Assembly: GCA_004555705.1 (NCBI GenBank)
Contig: SFHI01000002.1
Coordinates: 1 to 64,000 of the forward strand
Reading direction: 5' to 3'
Length of the DNA: 64,000 nucleotides
Source: Clostridiales bacterium
GTDB lineage: Bacteria > Bacillota > Clostridia > Oscillospirales > Oscillospiraceae
The notes beneath the pieces are model-generated. The model did no database searches and had not been told where the DNA came from. It worked only from the letters and a program-made list of their open reading frames with translations. This document shows, piece after piece, positions 52,025 through 59,721 of the stretch; position 1 is the stretch's first letter, and every line of letters begins with the position of its first letter. The translations under genes were made by a program, and so were the position numbers.

Positions 52025-52440
52025 AAATTGTTGTTTAAAGATGCGCGCTCAAAGAACGCTGTCATTGCGAGCCAGTGCGCACACTGGCGTGGCAATCCCC
52101 CGGTTAGAGGGGAAATGTACCGAAAAGTATCCGCAAAAACGGAGATTATTGCGGTTCTTGGTGGTAATCGTTACCTGGTTCCATTCAACCGGGGGATTGC
52201 CACACCAGGCTGCGGCCTGGTTCGCAATGACAGCTTCTTTTTCAGTTCTCTATAAAACCATAAACACCAGGCGACCTCTAAAAACTACTTTTTGGTGTTT
52301 TCGGCGAGAGATTTTGTTTCAACAAAAGTTTTGGAAAGTCCGGAATACTGGATGTATTACGGACTTTTCAAAACGCATTGTCGGGGCAAAAGATCCGTCC
52401 AAAAACCAAAAGGGTAGTTTTTAGAGGTGCCCACCAATTT
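52025..52440. repeat. Type B repeat, copy 6 (loop subclass i), interrupted at its right end
   Basis: Left end AAATTGTTGTTT (52025-52036); arms TGTCATTGCGAGCCAGTGCG to GGTTCGCAATGACA. The right end AAACACCAATTT is split: AAACACCA at 52262-52269, then an inserted 162-bp element plus a duplicated CACCA, then ATTT at 52437-52440. With its insert it fills most of the gap between the tRNA and ogt. Confidence 0.88.
52270..52431. mobile_element. Palindromic MITE-like element, 162 bp, with target duplication
   Basis: Starts GGCGACCTCTAAAAACTAC and ends with the inverse of GGCACCTCTAAAAACTAC (15 bp exactly inverted at 52274-52288 and 52414-52428), with looser pairing further in. An inner hairpin pairs GTCCGGAATAC with GTATTACGGAC. 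Flanked by CACCA at 52265-52269 and 52432-52436. Too short to code for a transposase, so it would depend on one elsewhere in the genome. Confidence 0.85.
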
Positions 52441-52486
52441 GTCGCATTACTGACACAGCCTGATAAACACACAAGGAGGCACTTCT

Positions 52487-52963
52487 ATGGAGTACATCGC
52501 TCACTACGATTCCCCTCTGGGGCCGCTGACCCTCTCCGCCGACGAAGCGGGGCTCACGGGCATTTCCTTTGCCGCACCCGAAAAAGTCACGGATGACAAT
52601 GCCGTTCTGACCCAGGCAAAGCGCTGGCTGGACGCTTATTTCCGGGGAGAAACGCCGGACCCCGCTTCCGTTTCCCTCTCCCTGAAGGGGACCCCCTTCC
52701 AGCTTCTCATCTGGAACCGGCTGCTGGCCATCCCCTACGGGGAAAGCGTCACTTACGGGGAGCTTGCCCGGGAGGCGGCGCAGTACCTGGGAAAGCGCGC
52801 CATGTCCGCCCAGGCCATCGGCGGCGCAGTGGGCCGCAACCCCATCCCCATTCTGGTCCCCTGCCACCGGGTGTTGGGGGCCGGAAACCGCCTCACCGGC
52901 TACTCCGGCGGCCTGGACATCAAAATCCGGCTCCTGACCCACGAAGGCTGCCCCTTCCGGTGA
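52487..52963 (+). CDS. ogt: Methylated-DNA-[protein]-cysteine S-methyltransferase
   Basis: Suicide repair enzyme that takes alkyl groups from O6-alkylguanine onto its own cysteine. 158 aa: Ada-type N-terminal part (MEYIAHYDSPLGPLTLSAD), DNA-binding helix-turn-helix with YGESVTYGELA, the Arg-finger region AIGGAVGRNPIPILV, and the active site PCHRV with the following GYSGGLDIK. AAGGAGG 7 nt before the ATG. Its stop codon TGA overlaps the left end of the next type A repeat. Confidence 0.94.
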   Translation: MEYIAHYDSPLGPLTLSADEAGLTGISFAAPEKVTDDNAVLTQAKRWLDAYFRGETPDPASVSLSLKGTPFQLLIWNRLLAIPYGESVTYGELAREAAQYLGKRAMSAQAIGGAVGRNPIPILVPCHRVLGAGNRLTGYSGGLDIKIRLLTHEGCPFR

Positions 52964-53116
52964 ATTGTTGTTTACAGTTTTCAAACACATTGCGTTTCCA
53001 CTGTAGGGGCGGATATTATCCGCCCGAAACGTTCCGATAATTGAGCGTTTCCAATAACAGTGCGCTTTCGATACCGTCAGGTTGCGGGCGGCTGATAGCC
53101 CTACAATGAACAATTT
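52962..53116. repeat. Type A repeat, diverged copy
   Basis: Begins GAATTGTTGTTTACAG at the ogt stop codon and ends near TGAACAATTT (53107-53116). The interior has GTAGGGGCGGATATTATCCG and GCGGGCGGCTGATAGCCCTA, an eroded form of the palindromes at 1740-1860. Fills the gap between ogt and the MATE gene. Confidence 0.75.
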
Positions 53117-53120
53117 CACT

Positions 53121-54485
53121 TTATCTTCTCTCCGGCTCCAGGCTGCAGGCGCGGATACGGCTGCGAAGCCAGGTCCCGCGAAGATAGGCAATCAGGAACA
53201 CCGTGGATGCCAGGCCCCAGCTGATGGGGTAGGCCGCGGCAAGCATCTCAATGGTGTGCACCCGGCTCACCACCAGGAATATCCAGATCACCCGGAACAC
53301 ACATACGCACATGCAGGTAATCACCGTGGGCAGCACGGAATACCCGGTGCCCCGCATGGTTCCCGCGAACACCTCCACCGGCATGAACAGAATATTGAAG
53401 GGAATAATAATCATCATCACATGGGCCCCTACACGGATCACATCCGTATCCGGGGTATAAATTCCCAGAATAAACTCCCGGAAGGTCAGCTCCAGGATGC
53501 TGAGCATTCCCACCAGCGCCACACTCATGCCCATACACACCCACACGCTCTGGCGAATTCGCCTGTACTGCTGGGCGCCGAAATTCTGGCCCACGAAGGT
53601 TGTGATGGATACGCCGAAGGCGCCGGAGATCATCCAGGTAAGTGCGTCAGACTTTCCGAAGGCCGTCCAGGCCGCCACCGTCACCTCTCCGAAGGAGTTG
53701 ATACCGGACTGAATCAAAAGATTCGCCAGATCAAAGGTCACAAACTGCAATCCCGCGGGAATACCGATGTACAGAAGCCTTCGGACAAGCTCCTTGTGGA
53801 TTCGGATTTTCTTCACCCGCAGACCGCTTTTGAGCAGGGCGCCAACTGCCAGGGCCGCGCTGATGACCTGGGAAATCACCGTTGCGGCAGCCGCTCCCGC
53901 GATCCCCATTTTCAGCACCACCACGCAGAGCACATCCATGGCAATGTTCACAAAGCAGGCCGCAATGAGGTAAAGCATCGGTCTGCGGGAATCCCCCATG
54001 GCCCGCAGAATCCCCGCACCCATGTTGTATACCATGGAAGCAACCGCCCCGCAGAAATAAATTCGAACATAGGTGGCCGCGTCCTCCCGGCAGCTCTCCG
54101 GGGTGCGGATCAGGGCCAGAATTCGGGGGCCGAAGGCCATGCCCACCGTTGCTGTCACCAAACCCAGAACCAGGGACAGCGCTACTCCGGTATGGAGCGC
54201 CCGGTCGGTGCCCTCCCGGTCATTGGCCCCGTAATACTGGGACAGGATCACCGTTGCTCCGGTGCTGAGACCGATAAAAAACCCGTTGATCAGGTTAATC
54301 AGCGGAGACGTGGAGCCCACTGCCGCCAGCGCCTGGGTACCCACCGCCCGGCCCACGATGATGGTATCCACCGTGTTGTACATCTGCTGGAAGAAGGACC
54401 CCAGCAGAATGGGAAAGAAAAAGATCAGCAGCTGCTTCCAGATCACCCCTTGGGTGATCCCCCTTGCCGAGTCATTACGGGACAT
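53121..54485 (-). CDS. MATE-family efflux transporter
   Basis: 454-aa membrane protein with 12 predicted helices in two related halves. MATE features: FFFPILLGSFFQQMYNTVDT and IIVGRAVGTQALAAVGSTSP in the first half, and SDALTWMISGAFGVSITTFV, then GQNFGAQQYRRI in the second. Exports cationic drugs or metabolites with Na+ or H+; the substrate cannot be told. Faces ogt tail to tail. GGAG precedes ATG 54485. Confidence 0.92.
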   Translation of the reverse strand: MSRNDSARGITQGVIWKQLLIFFFPILLGSFFQQMYNTVDTIIVGRAVGTQALAAVGSTSPLINLINGFFIGLSTGATVILSQYYGANDREGTDRALHTGVALSLVLGLVTATVGMAFGPRILALIRTPESCREDAATYVRIYFCGAVASMVYNMGAGILRAMGDSRRPMLYLIAACFVNIAMDVLCVVVLKMGIAGAAAATVISQVISAALAVGALLKSGLRVKKIRIHKELVRRLLYIGIPAGLQFVTFDLANLLIQSGINSFGEVTVAAWTAFGKSDALTWMISGAFGVSITTFVGQNFGAQQYRRIRQSVWVCMGMSVALVGMLSILELTFREFILGIYTPDTDVIRVGAHVMMIIIPFNILFMPVEVFAGTMRGTGYSVLPTVITCMCVCVFRVIWIFLVVSRVHTIEMLAAAYPISWGLASTVFLIAYLRGTWLRSRIRACSLEPERR

Positions 54486-54528
54486 GAAACGCTTCTCCTT
54501 TCGCTGAAGGGATGAATATCAGATAGAT

Positions 54529-54728
54529 GAATTGTTGTTTAGCGCACTAAAAAAGAAGATGTCATTGCGAACCAGGCCGCAGCCTGGTGTGGCAATCCCC
54601 CAACAATTCAGGACGGTTCGTTAGGGCGTTTGTCCATTTTTTGCACATTTCGGAATATCCAGGGGATTGCCACGCCACTCAAGCGCACTGGCTCGCAATG
54701 ACAGCGTATATTTTGTAAACAACAATTT
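54529..54728. repeat. Type B repeat, copy 7 (loop subclass ii)
   Basis: Ends GAATTGTTGTTT (54529-54540) and AAACAACAATTT (54717-54728), 200 bp. Arms TGTCATTGCGAACCAGGCCG to GGCTCGCAATGACA; the loop CAACAATTCAGGACGGTTCG matches copies 1 and 3. It and the following terminator fill the 327-base gap. Confidence 0.9.
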
Positions 54729-54768
54729 ACCGAACACCGCACTTCTCGTTGTCCAATCCCCAAGAAAT

Positions 54769-54791
54769 CCCCCGGATTTGTCATCCGGGGG
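54769..54791 (-). terminator. Terminator of the EamA gene
   Basis: CCCCCGGAT (54769-54777) pairs with ATCCGGGGG (54783-54791) over a 5-nt loop, 21 nt past the stop; the minus strand continues ATTTCTT. Confidence 0.75.
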
Positions 54792-54812
54792 TTCTCATGT
54801 AAAATCCGGGCT

Positions 54813-55226
54813 TCACAGCACCATCAGCAGTGTGCCCGCGCCAATCAGCAGGCAGCCGATTACGGATTTGGTGGTAACCTTCTCATGCAGGAACACGAAG
54901 GCCAGCACCAGGGTGATGACAACGCTCAGTTTGTCCACAGGAACCACCTTGGACGCCTCCCCGATCTGCAGCGCCTTGTAATAGCACAGCCAGGAGGCCC
55001 CGGTGGCGAGACCCGACAAAATCAGGAAAATCCAGCTCTTCCGGGAAATGCTGCCAATTCCCCCCTGAGCATTGGTAAGAAACACCATTCCCCAGGCCAT
55101 GGCCAGCACGATGCAGGTTCTCAGGGCCGTTGCAAGGTTGGAGTTCACCCCTTCAATTCCCACCTTGGCAAGAATGGAAGTCAACGCCGCGAATACGGCG
55201 GAAGCAAGCGCAAAAACAAGCCACAT
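54813..55226 (-). CDS. Single-domain EamA/DMT-family transporter
   Basis: 137 aa with about five hydrophobic helices (MWLVFALASAVFAALTSILA at the start, WIFLILSGLATGASWLCYY in the middle, VIGCLLIGAGTLLMVL at the end). It is one EamA domain, half of the usual ten-helix transporter, so it probably works as a dimer. VPVDKLSVVITLVLAFVFLH is the conserved second-half motif. ATG 55226 has GGAGG at 8 nt; the longer frame to 55379 is not used. Substrate unknown. Confidence 0.85.
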   Translation of the reverse strand: MWLVFALASAVFAALTSILAKVGIEGVNSNLATALRTCIVLAMAWGMVFLTNAQGGIGSISRKSWIFLILSGLATGASWLCYYKALQIGEASKVVPVDKLSVVITLVLAFVFLHEKVTTKSVIGCLLIGAGTLLMVL

Positions 55227-55256
55227 TTCCAAATTCCTCCTTTTTTCATCCACGAC

Positions 55257-55285
55257 AGTATAGCACTTTCGCTCCCGGGCCGCAA
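55257..55285 (-). promoter_or_regulatory. Probable promoter of the EamA gene (extended -10)
   Basis: Minus strand TTGCGG (55280-55285), 17-nt spacer ending TGC, then TATACT (55257-55262). The TGn extension compensates for a weak -35. Confidence 0.6.
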
Positions 55286-55402
55286 TACCCTTTCTTACAA
55301 AAACAAAAAGAATCCATGGAAAAACGAATGCCCCCTTCCCCAGGCGGATGTATGATAGATGAAAGAACGCAAACCACACAATTTTGCCCCAAGGAGGCGC
55401 CT

Positions 55403-56365
55403 ATGTACGAGAACAATTATTCCGTTTTATCGAAGGTCTGCGAAGAGAAGGCCGTGATCCGACATGTGTCCAGGCACCGGAAAAGTGACGGTACCATGGA
55501 TGTGGAGGGAAACCTTCGCATCTGGAACAACGCTATTGCCCGCTTTGACCAAATCCCCCTCTGGGAGCAGGGCGCCCCGGGCTACGATGACCGGGACCCG
55601 CTGCAGCCCCAGCCCTCTCTGATTTTCGTTCCTGCCCAGGGGGTTCCTCAGAGTGTCGGGACGGTGATCGTCGCCCACGGCGGCGGCTTTGAAACCCGAA
55701 CCGGCTGCGAAGGGATGCACGTTGCCAAATGGTTTTCCGACGCCGGCTTCAACACCGCCATCCTCACCTACCGCCTGCGGCCCTACAGCAGGTTTGACGC
55801 CATGGCCGATATGCAGCGGGCCATCCGGCTCCTGCGGCACAGGAAAGAGGAGCTGGGCATTACTGACCGGGTGGCTGTGATGGGCTTCTCCGCCGGAGGA
55901 ATGCTCAGCGCCAACTGCGCTACCCATTTCGACCTGGGGAATCCGGAGGCGGAGGACCTCATTGAGCGTCAGTCCTGCCGGCCGGACGCGGCGGTTCTCG
56001 GCTACGGGGCCTTTGCCTTTGCCGGACTCCCCGGAGGTTTTTTCGAAGACCCCTTCGGAAACACCACCCGGAATCCCTTTGTGGCGAACAGGGAGGAGCT
56101 GCTGTACTTTGCTCCCGAGGTGAACATCACTCGCCAGACGCCTCCCTTCTTCATCTGGCAGACCAACAGCGACGATCCCCGCCACAGCTTTACCCTGGGT
56201 CAGGCCCTCACCGCCGTTGGCATTCCCTTTGAAATGCACCTGTTCCCCCAGGGCGTTCACGGTCTGGCCCTGGCCGACGGGAACAACGACCTTTCCATGG
56301 ATATCCCCCACGTCGCCCGCTGGGCCTCCCTCTGTGCGGAGTGGCTGCGGGACCAGAATATCTGA
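55403..56365 (+). CDS. Alpha/beta hydrolase, esterase/acetyl-xylan-esterase-like
   Basis: 320-aa serine hydrolase of the Aes/BD-FAE-like group (COG0657 type). Oxyanion motif VAHGGGFETR, nucleophile elbow VAVMGFSAGGMLSAN (G-x-S-x-G), an acidic residue in NSDDPRHS, and the histidine in PQGVHGLAL. No signal peptide, so cytoplasmic; likely de-acetylates sugars or small esters. ATG 55403 has AAGGAGG 5 nt upstream; longer frames are not needed. Divergent from the EamA gene. Confidence 0.87.
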   Translation: MYENNYSVLSKVCEEKAVIRHVSRHRKSDGTMDVEGNLRIWNNAIARFDQIPLWEQGAPGYDDRDPLQPQPSLIFVPAQGVPQSVGTVIVAHGGGFETRTGCEGMHVAKWFSDAGFNTAILTYRLRPYSRFDAMADMQRAIRLLRHRKEELGITDRVAVMGFSAGGMLSANCATHFDLGNPEAEDLIERQSCRPDAAVLGYGAFAFAGLPGGFFEDPFGNTTRNPFVANREELLYFAPEVNITRQTPPFFIWQTNSDDPRHSFTLGQALTAVGIPFEMHLFPQGVHGLALADGNNDLSMDIPHVARWASLCAEWLRDQNI

Positions 56366-56383
56366 ACAATCTGTTTTCCGAAA

Positions 56384-56417
56384 AGAGCAGCCGGTGTCCC
56401 CCAACACCGGCTGCTCT
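56384..56417 (+). terminator. Hairpin after the hydrolase gene
   Basis: Perfect 14-bp stem AGAGCAGCCGGTGT with ACACCGGCTGCTCT, 6-nt loop, 18 nt past the stop. The T tract (CCCGTTTGC) is weak, so it may be a stabilising 3' hairpin rather than a strong terminator. Confidence 0.65.
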
Positions 56418-56449
56418 CCCGTTTGCACTTCTTCTTTCGAAAATACGGT

Positions 56450-56838
56450 AAATTGTTGTTTTCAGCTATATCACCGTAGTAGCTTGTTATCTCTAATGCT
56501 TTAGATCCGGAAAATATTCAACAGTGCTGTCATCCTGAGCGAAGCGGAGCGAAGTCGAAGGATCTTGGCACGAAATTGACTGCAAATGGTAACGAAATGC
56601 GTAGATCCCTCGACGCGCTGCGCTTGCTCGGGATGACAACGTTTTTGGTTTTCTTCGTCGGTTCCTAAAATTTTAGAAATAACATCCTAGTAGGGGCGGA
56701 TATCATCCGCCCGTAACCTTTCGTCTACAAAAGCACTCCGTTCTATCGGAAATGCTCAAAATACGGAACCTTTCAGGCGGCTAATAGCCGCCCCTACGGC
56801 AGCAACGTAAGGTGTTCGAAAACTGTAAACAACAATTT
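56450..56838. repeat. Type A repeat, interrupted by a second type C element
   Basis: AAATTGTTGTTT (56450-56461) and AAACAACAATTT (56827-56838) bound a type A repeat: TATATCACCGTAG on the left, GGGGCGGATATCATCCGCCC after 56693, GGCTAATAGCCGCCCCTACG near 56790. The middle is displaced by an insert at about 56480-56690. Fills the 495-base gap. Confidence 0.85.
56480..56690. mobile_element. Inserted small element with type C core
   Basis: Imperfect inverted ends TAGCTTGTTATCTCTAA and (inverted) TAGGATGTTATTTCTAA. Flanked by TAG, or TAGTAG if the ends are drawn 3 bp further in. The core carries GTCATCCTGAGCGAAGCGGA and GCTCGGGATGACA around a GTCGAAGGATC/GATCCCTCGAC stem, as in the 1468-1729 element, but with different outer ends. 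No ORF. Confidence 0.7.
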
Positions 56839-56860
56839 ACCTCAACTGTGTCCATATCAT

Positions 56861-58003
56861 TTATATAATTCTATTCCCGTCCCGGTCGAAGAAGTGGAAT
56901 TTCTTTTCCATGGGCGCCACCGAAAGCTCCTGGCCTCTGCGAAGGGGCCTTGCTTTTTCCGCCTCCAGCACCACGGAGAATTCCGTGTCCCCCTGTTTCA
57001 GGTGGAGCACCGATTCAGAGCCCAGGTCCTCCGCGTGGACAAGCCTTGTCCGGATACCGTCCTCCTCCAGGGAGAAATGCACCGGACGGATTCCCACCCG
57101 GAAATCCCCCAGAAGCTCCCGGGCGGAAGCCGGCAGCGGGAAGCGCTTTCCCAGCAGCAGAAACGTTCCGTCCCCCTCCCCCCGAACCGGGAACAGGTTC
57201 ATGGGCGGTGCGCCCACCGTGGAAGCCACATAGCAATTGACCGGCCGGTTGTAGACCTCCGCGGCAGAGCCGTCCTGCACAATCTGCCCCTCCCTCATTA
57301 CCAGAATCCGCTCTCCCAGGGAGAGGGCCTCGTTCTGGTCGTGGGTCACATAGACGAAGGTGGTCCCCAGTTCCTGGTGGAGCCGCTTCACCATTGCCCG
57401 CAGGGAGGCGCGCAGCGGGGCGTCCAGATTGCTGAAGGGCTCGTCCATCAGAAACACCTGGGGCCTGCGCACCAGAGCCCGGGCAATGGCAATCCGCTGG
57501 AGCTGTCCTCCGGAAAGCTCCGAGGGCAGCCGGTCCAGGCACTGCTCAATTTGCAGAAGACCGGCCATATGCCGGACGGTAGCCTCCAGCTCCCCACGGG
57601 GGATGTGAAGGTTTCGCAGAGGGAAGGCGATGTTGTCAAAGGCCGTCAGATGGGGATACAGGGAATAATTCTGAAACACCATGGCCACATCCCGCTGCTC
57701 CGGCGGCAGGCCGTTCATGACCTTGCCGTCAAAGCGCACCTCTCCCAGGGAGGGGTCCTCCAGCCCGGCGATCAGCCGCAGCAGGGTGGTTTTTCCACAG
57801 CCGGAGGGCCCCAACAGTACCACAAACTCCCCCGGCTGAATGCTTATATTGATTTTCTGCAGCACTACCACTCCTTCGTTGGTGGTATGGGGCATGGCCT
57901 TCTGCCTTTCGAGAAACTCCCGCTGCTTTTTCCGGCCAATCAGGCCCCGAACCTGGGTGAAGGGATAGATTTTTACGATCCCACTCAGCGCAATCTCAGC
58001 CAT
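56861..58003 (-). CDS. Carbohydrate ABC transporter ATP-binding protein (MsmK/UgpC type)
   Basis: 380-aa ATPase that powers sugar uptake. Walker A LLGPSGCGKTTLLRL, Q-loop AMVFQNYSLYPHLTAF, signature ELSGGQLQRIAIARAL, Walker B VFLMDEPFSNLD, H-loop YVTHDQNEALSLG; a TOBE-like C-terminal domain (FRVGIRPVHFSLEEDG). A segment of about 30 residues (RGLIGRKKQREFLERQK...) sits between strand 1 (IVKIYPF) and VVLQKINISIQPGEF, where most family members have a few residues. Overlaps yesL by 8 nt. Last gene of the sugar cluster. Confidence 0.92.
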   Translation of the reverse strand: MAEIALSGIVKIYPFTQVRGLIGRKKQREFLERQKAMPHTTNEGVVVLQKINISIQPGEFVVLLGPSGCGKTTLLRLIAGLEDPSLGEVRFDGKVMNGLPPEQRDVAMVFQNYSLYPHLTAFDNIAFPLRNLHIPRGELEATVRHMAGLLQIEQCLDRLPSELSGGQLQRIAIARALVRRPQVFLMDEPFSNLDAPLRASLRAMVKRLHQELGTTFVYVTHDQNEALSLGERILVMREGQIVQDGSAAEVYNRPVNCYVASTVGAPPMNLFPVRGEGDGTFLLLGKRFPLPASARELLGDFRVGIRPVHFSLEEDGIRTRLVHAEDLGSESVLHLKQGDTEFSVVLEAEKARPLRRGQELSVAPMEKKFHFFDRDGNRII

Positions 58004-58718
58004 GGCTGTCCTCCCCGGCGGAACTGTCCAGCATTCTGTCCAGGGAAAGGGCGGAGGTTTCCTCCTCCCCCTGGGCTTCCTCCGGGGCAGCCTCCTGCTC
58101 CTGCTCCAGTCCGCTCTCCCGGATGTACTGATTCATGATTTTCTCCGTTCCGCCCCGGATCAGGTCCATATACACCGCCGGAATCACCAGCAGAAGCAGC
58201 GGGAAAAACTCAACACTCCACACGGCGGCTGCCAGGAGCAGCAGATACCACACGGAGCGAAGCAGGTGCTTGCCGGAAAAATACATGGCCAGCCGAACGA
58301 TCACGGAGGTCCCGCCCTCGAACCGGGCCAGAACCGGCGGAACAAACACCAGCATGGCCGCCAGCGGAATCCCGACCAGGATGCCCGCCGCCATATAGAT
58401 CGTGCCGAAAATCCCCACGGACCAGATTTTTGTCCCGGTGTAGATGCCGAAGCAGACCAGCGCGGTCAAAACGCCCAGCACAGCGGTAAGCGCCACCCCC
58501 GGACGCAGGGCATCCCGGAAGGCAGTAAAGAAATCCTTGGTCACTCCGGTGCCCCTGCCCATCACCACCCCCGCCACGCTGTGGTACAGCGCGGCGCAGG
58601 CGGGCAGAATGGTCAGCACGGGAAGGCAGCACACCACCCAATAGAAGCTGACAATCATCATGTTGGCCGCTTTCACCATCAGCCGGATCACCGGATTGTT
58701 GTATTGCATCATGCCCAT
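57996..58718 (-). CDS. YesL/DUF624-family membrane protein
   Basis: 240-aa protein with about five or six membrane helices (MIVSFYWVVCCLPVLTILPA near the start, with YHSVAGVVMGRGTGVTKDFF, the family hallmark region). DUF624 proteins occur next to LplB/LplC-type sugar transporters and are thought to assist them, but their role is not established. The acidic C-terminal 40 residues (EQEQEAAPEEAQGEEE) are disordered. Linked by overlap to the ATPase gene; 12 nt after the deacetylase-like gene. Confidence 0.85.
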   Translation of the reverse strand: MGMMQYNNPVIRLMVKAANMMIVSFYWVVCCLPVLTILPACAALYHSVAGVVMGRGTGVTKDFFTAFRDALRPGVALTAVLGVLTALVCFGIYTGTKIWSVGIFGTIYMAAGILVGIPLAAMLVFVPPVLARFEGGTSVIVRLAMYFSGKHLLRSVWYLLLLAAAVWSVEFFPLLLLVIPAVYMDLIRGGTEKIMNQYIRESGLEQEQEAAPEEAQGEEETSALSLDRMLDSSAGEDSHG

Positions 58719-58730
58719 GGCGCGCTCCTG

Positions 58731-59594
58731 TTACAGCGGTGTGGGGGCGATGGCCGTACACGCCCCGGCTTTCAGCACAGCGGTTGCATCCCAGGAAGTA
58801 CGGATGGTCACATCCACAGCGCTGGGGTTGTAGATCACGGAACCGTCCACCGCGTATTCCAGCCGGCGGTAGGCATTGACATAGTCGATGATCTCCCCGT
58901 TGGTGGCAAACCAGACGGTGTCATCGTGCCCCGCCATGAATTCCGCCAGTTTCTCGATCACATCCCAGTTGCCGTCCCCGTCAAATTCGTAGGCGTGGCC
59001 CCAAACATAGAACAGCATGGGCCCGAAGGGGAAGCCCTCCACAAACGCTTTCGCCAGCTCCATGAGCTTCTCATCATTGTGATGGCAGGTGGGGTTCCAC
59101 TCCAGAAAATCCTCCGGCAGCCGGAAGTCGTGGGTGGATTTCACGGTTCTGGCCCCCTGATACCCGGCCATGCGCAGCATCTGCTTCACGTCCTCGTTGA
59201 AGAAGCCAAAGGGATAGGCAAACATTTTCAGGGGCTTTCCCACGATGCCCTCCAGCGCCCGCTTGTCCTCGGTGATTTCGTAGGCAGCCAGGGGCGTGCC
59301 CACCGCATCCAGGGCGGAATGATAAAGCCCATGGCCCGCGATCTCGTGGGTGCGGTAAACCTGGGGCACCTCCTGGGGGGACACCTTGGATACATCCAGT
59401 TCCTTCTTCCCTGGAGCCCGGGCAATTTCCCTGTGTCCCAAAAGGCCGGAGCCCAGATTGAAGGTGCACTTGAGCCCATATTTCCGGAAAAGCTCCGCCA
59501 GACGGCGATCCTGCACAACGCCGTCGTCATAGCTCAGGGTAAAGGCCTTGCTCTTCCCGCCGGGGAACACCAGTGAATCAAATCTCTTTCCCAT
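58731..59594 (-). CDS. Polysaccharide deacetylase (NodB-like) family protein
   Basis: 287 aa. NodB-fold motifs: AFTLSYDDGVVQDRRLAELF (motif 1, Y-D-D for the usual F-D-D), EIAGHGLYHSALD (metal H-x3-H), FAYPFGFFNEDVKQML (motif 3) and later MLFYVWGHAYEFD. No signal peptide, so probably intracellular, acting on an imported oligosaccharide rather than on peptidoglycan. ATG 59594 has AGGAGG at 6 nt; the frame to 59873 runs through a repeat. The leader contains two GC-rich hairpins (59623-59690). Confidence 0.87.
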   Translation of the reverse strand: MGKRFDSLVFPGGKSKAFTLSYDDGVVQDRRLAELFRKYGLKCTFNLGSGLLGHREIARAPGKKELDVSKVSPQEVPQVYRTHEIAGHGLYHSALDAVGTPLAAYEITEDKRALEGIVGKPLKMFAYPFGFFNEDVKQMLRMAGYQGARTVKSTHDFRLPEDFLEWNPTCHHNDEKLMELAKAFVEGFPFGPMLFYVWGHAYEFDGDGNWDVIEKLAEFMAGHDDTVWFATNGEIIDYVNAYRRLEYAVDGSVIYNPSAVDVTIRTSWDATAVLKAGACTAIAPTPL

Positions 59595-59622
59595 TTTTAA
59601 CCTCCTGAAAATACGCAGAACA

Positions 59623-59690
59623 GGGCACGGCCCCAAAAAGCCATGCCCTATGGCCGGGACGCCCCCTGGGGGACATCCCGGTATCCTTTT
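59623..59690 (-). other. Two GC-rich hairpins in the leader of the deacetylase gene
   Basis: AGGGCATGGC pairs with GCCGTGCCCT (one G-T) on the minus strand, and next to it CCGGGATGTCCCC with GGGGGCGTCCCGG. They sit between a type B repeat and the ribosome site. They have no T tract, so termination is not obvious; an RNA processing or stability role is possible. No known riboswitch was recognised. Confidence 0.45.
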
Positions 59691-59721
59691 TATGCCCGTC
59701 GGAGTTCGACAGCAAATCGAC

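Noticed and set aside
53941..54485. Multidrug resistance role for the MATE gene
   Set aside because: Family membership is clear but the substrate cannot be read from sequence.
1468..56690. Complete insertion sequences
   Set aside because: None of the inserted elements carries a transposase; all are under 300 bp.
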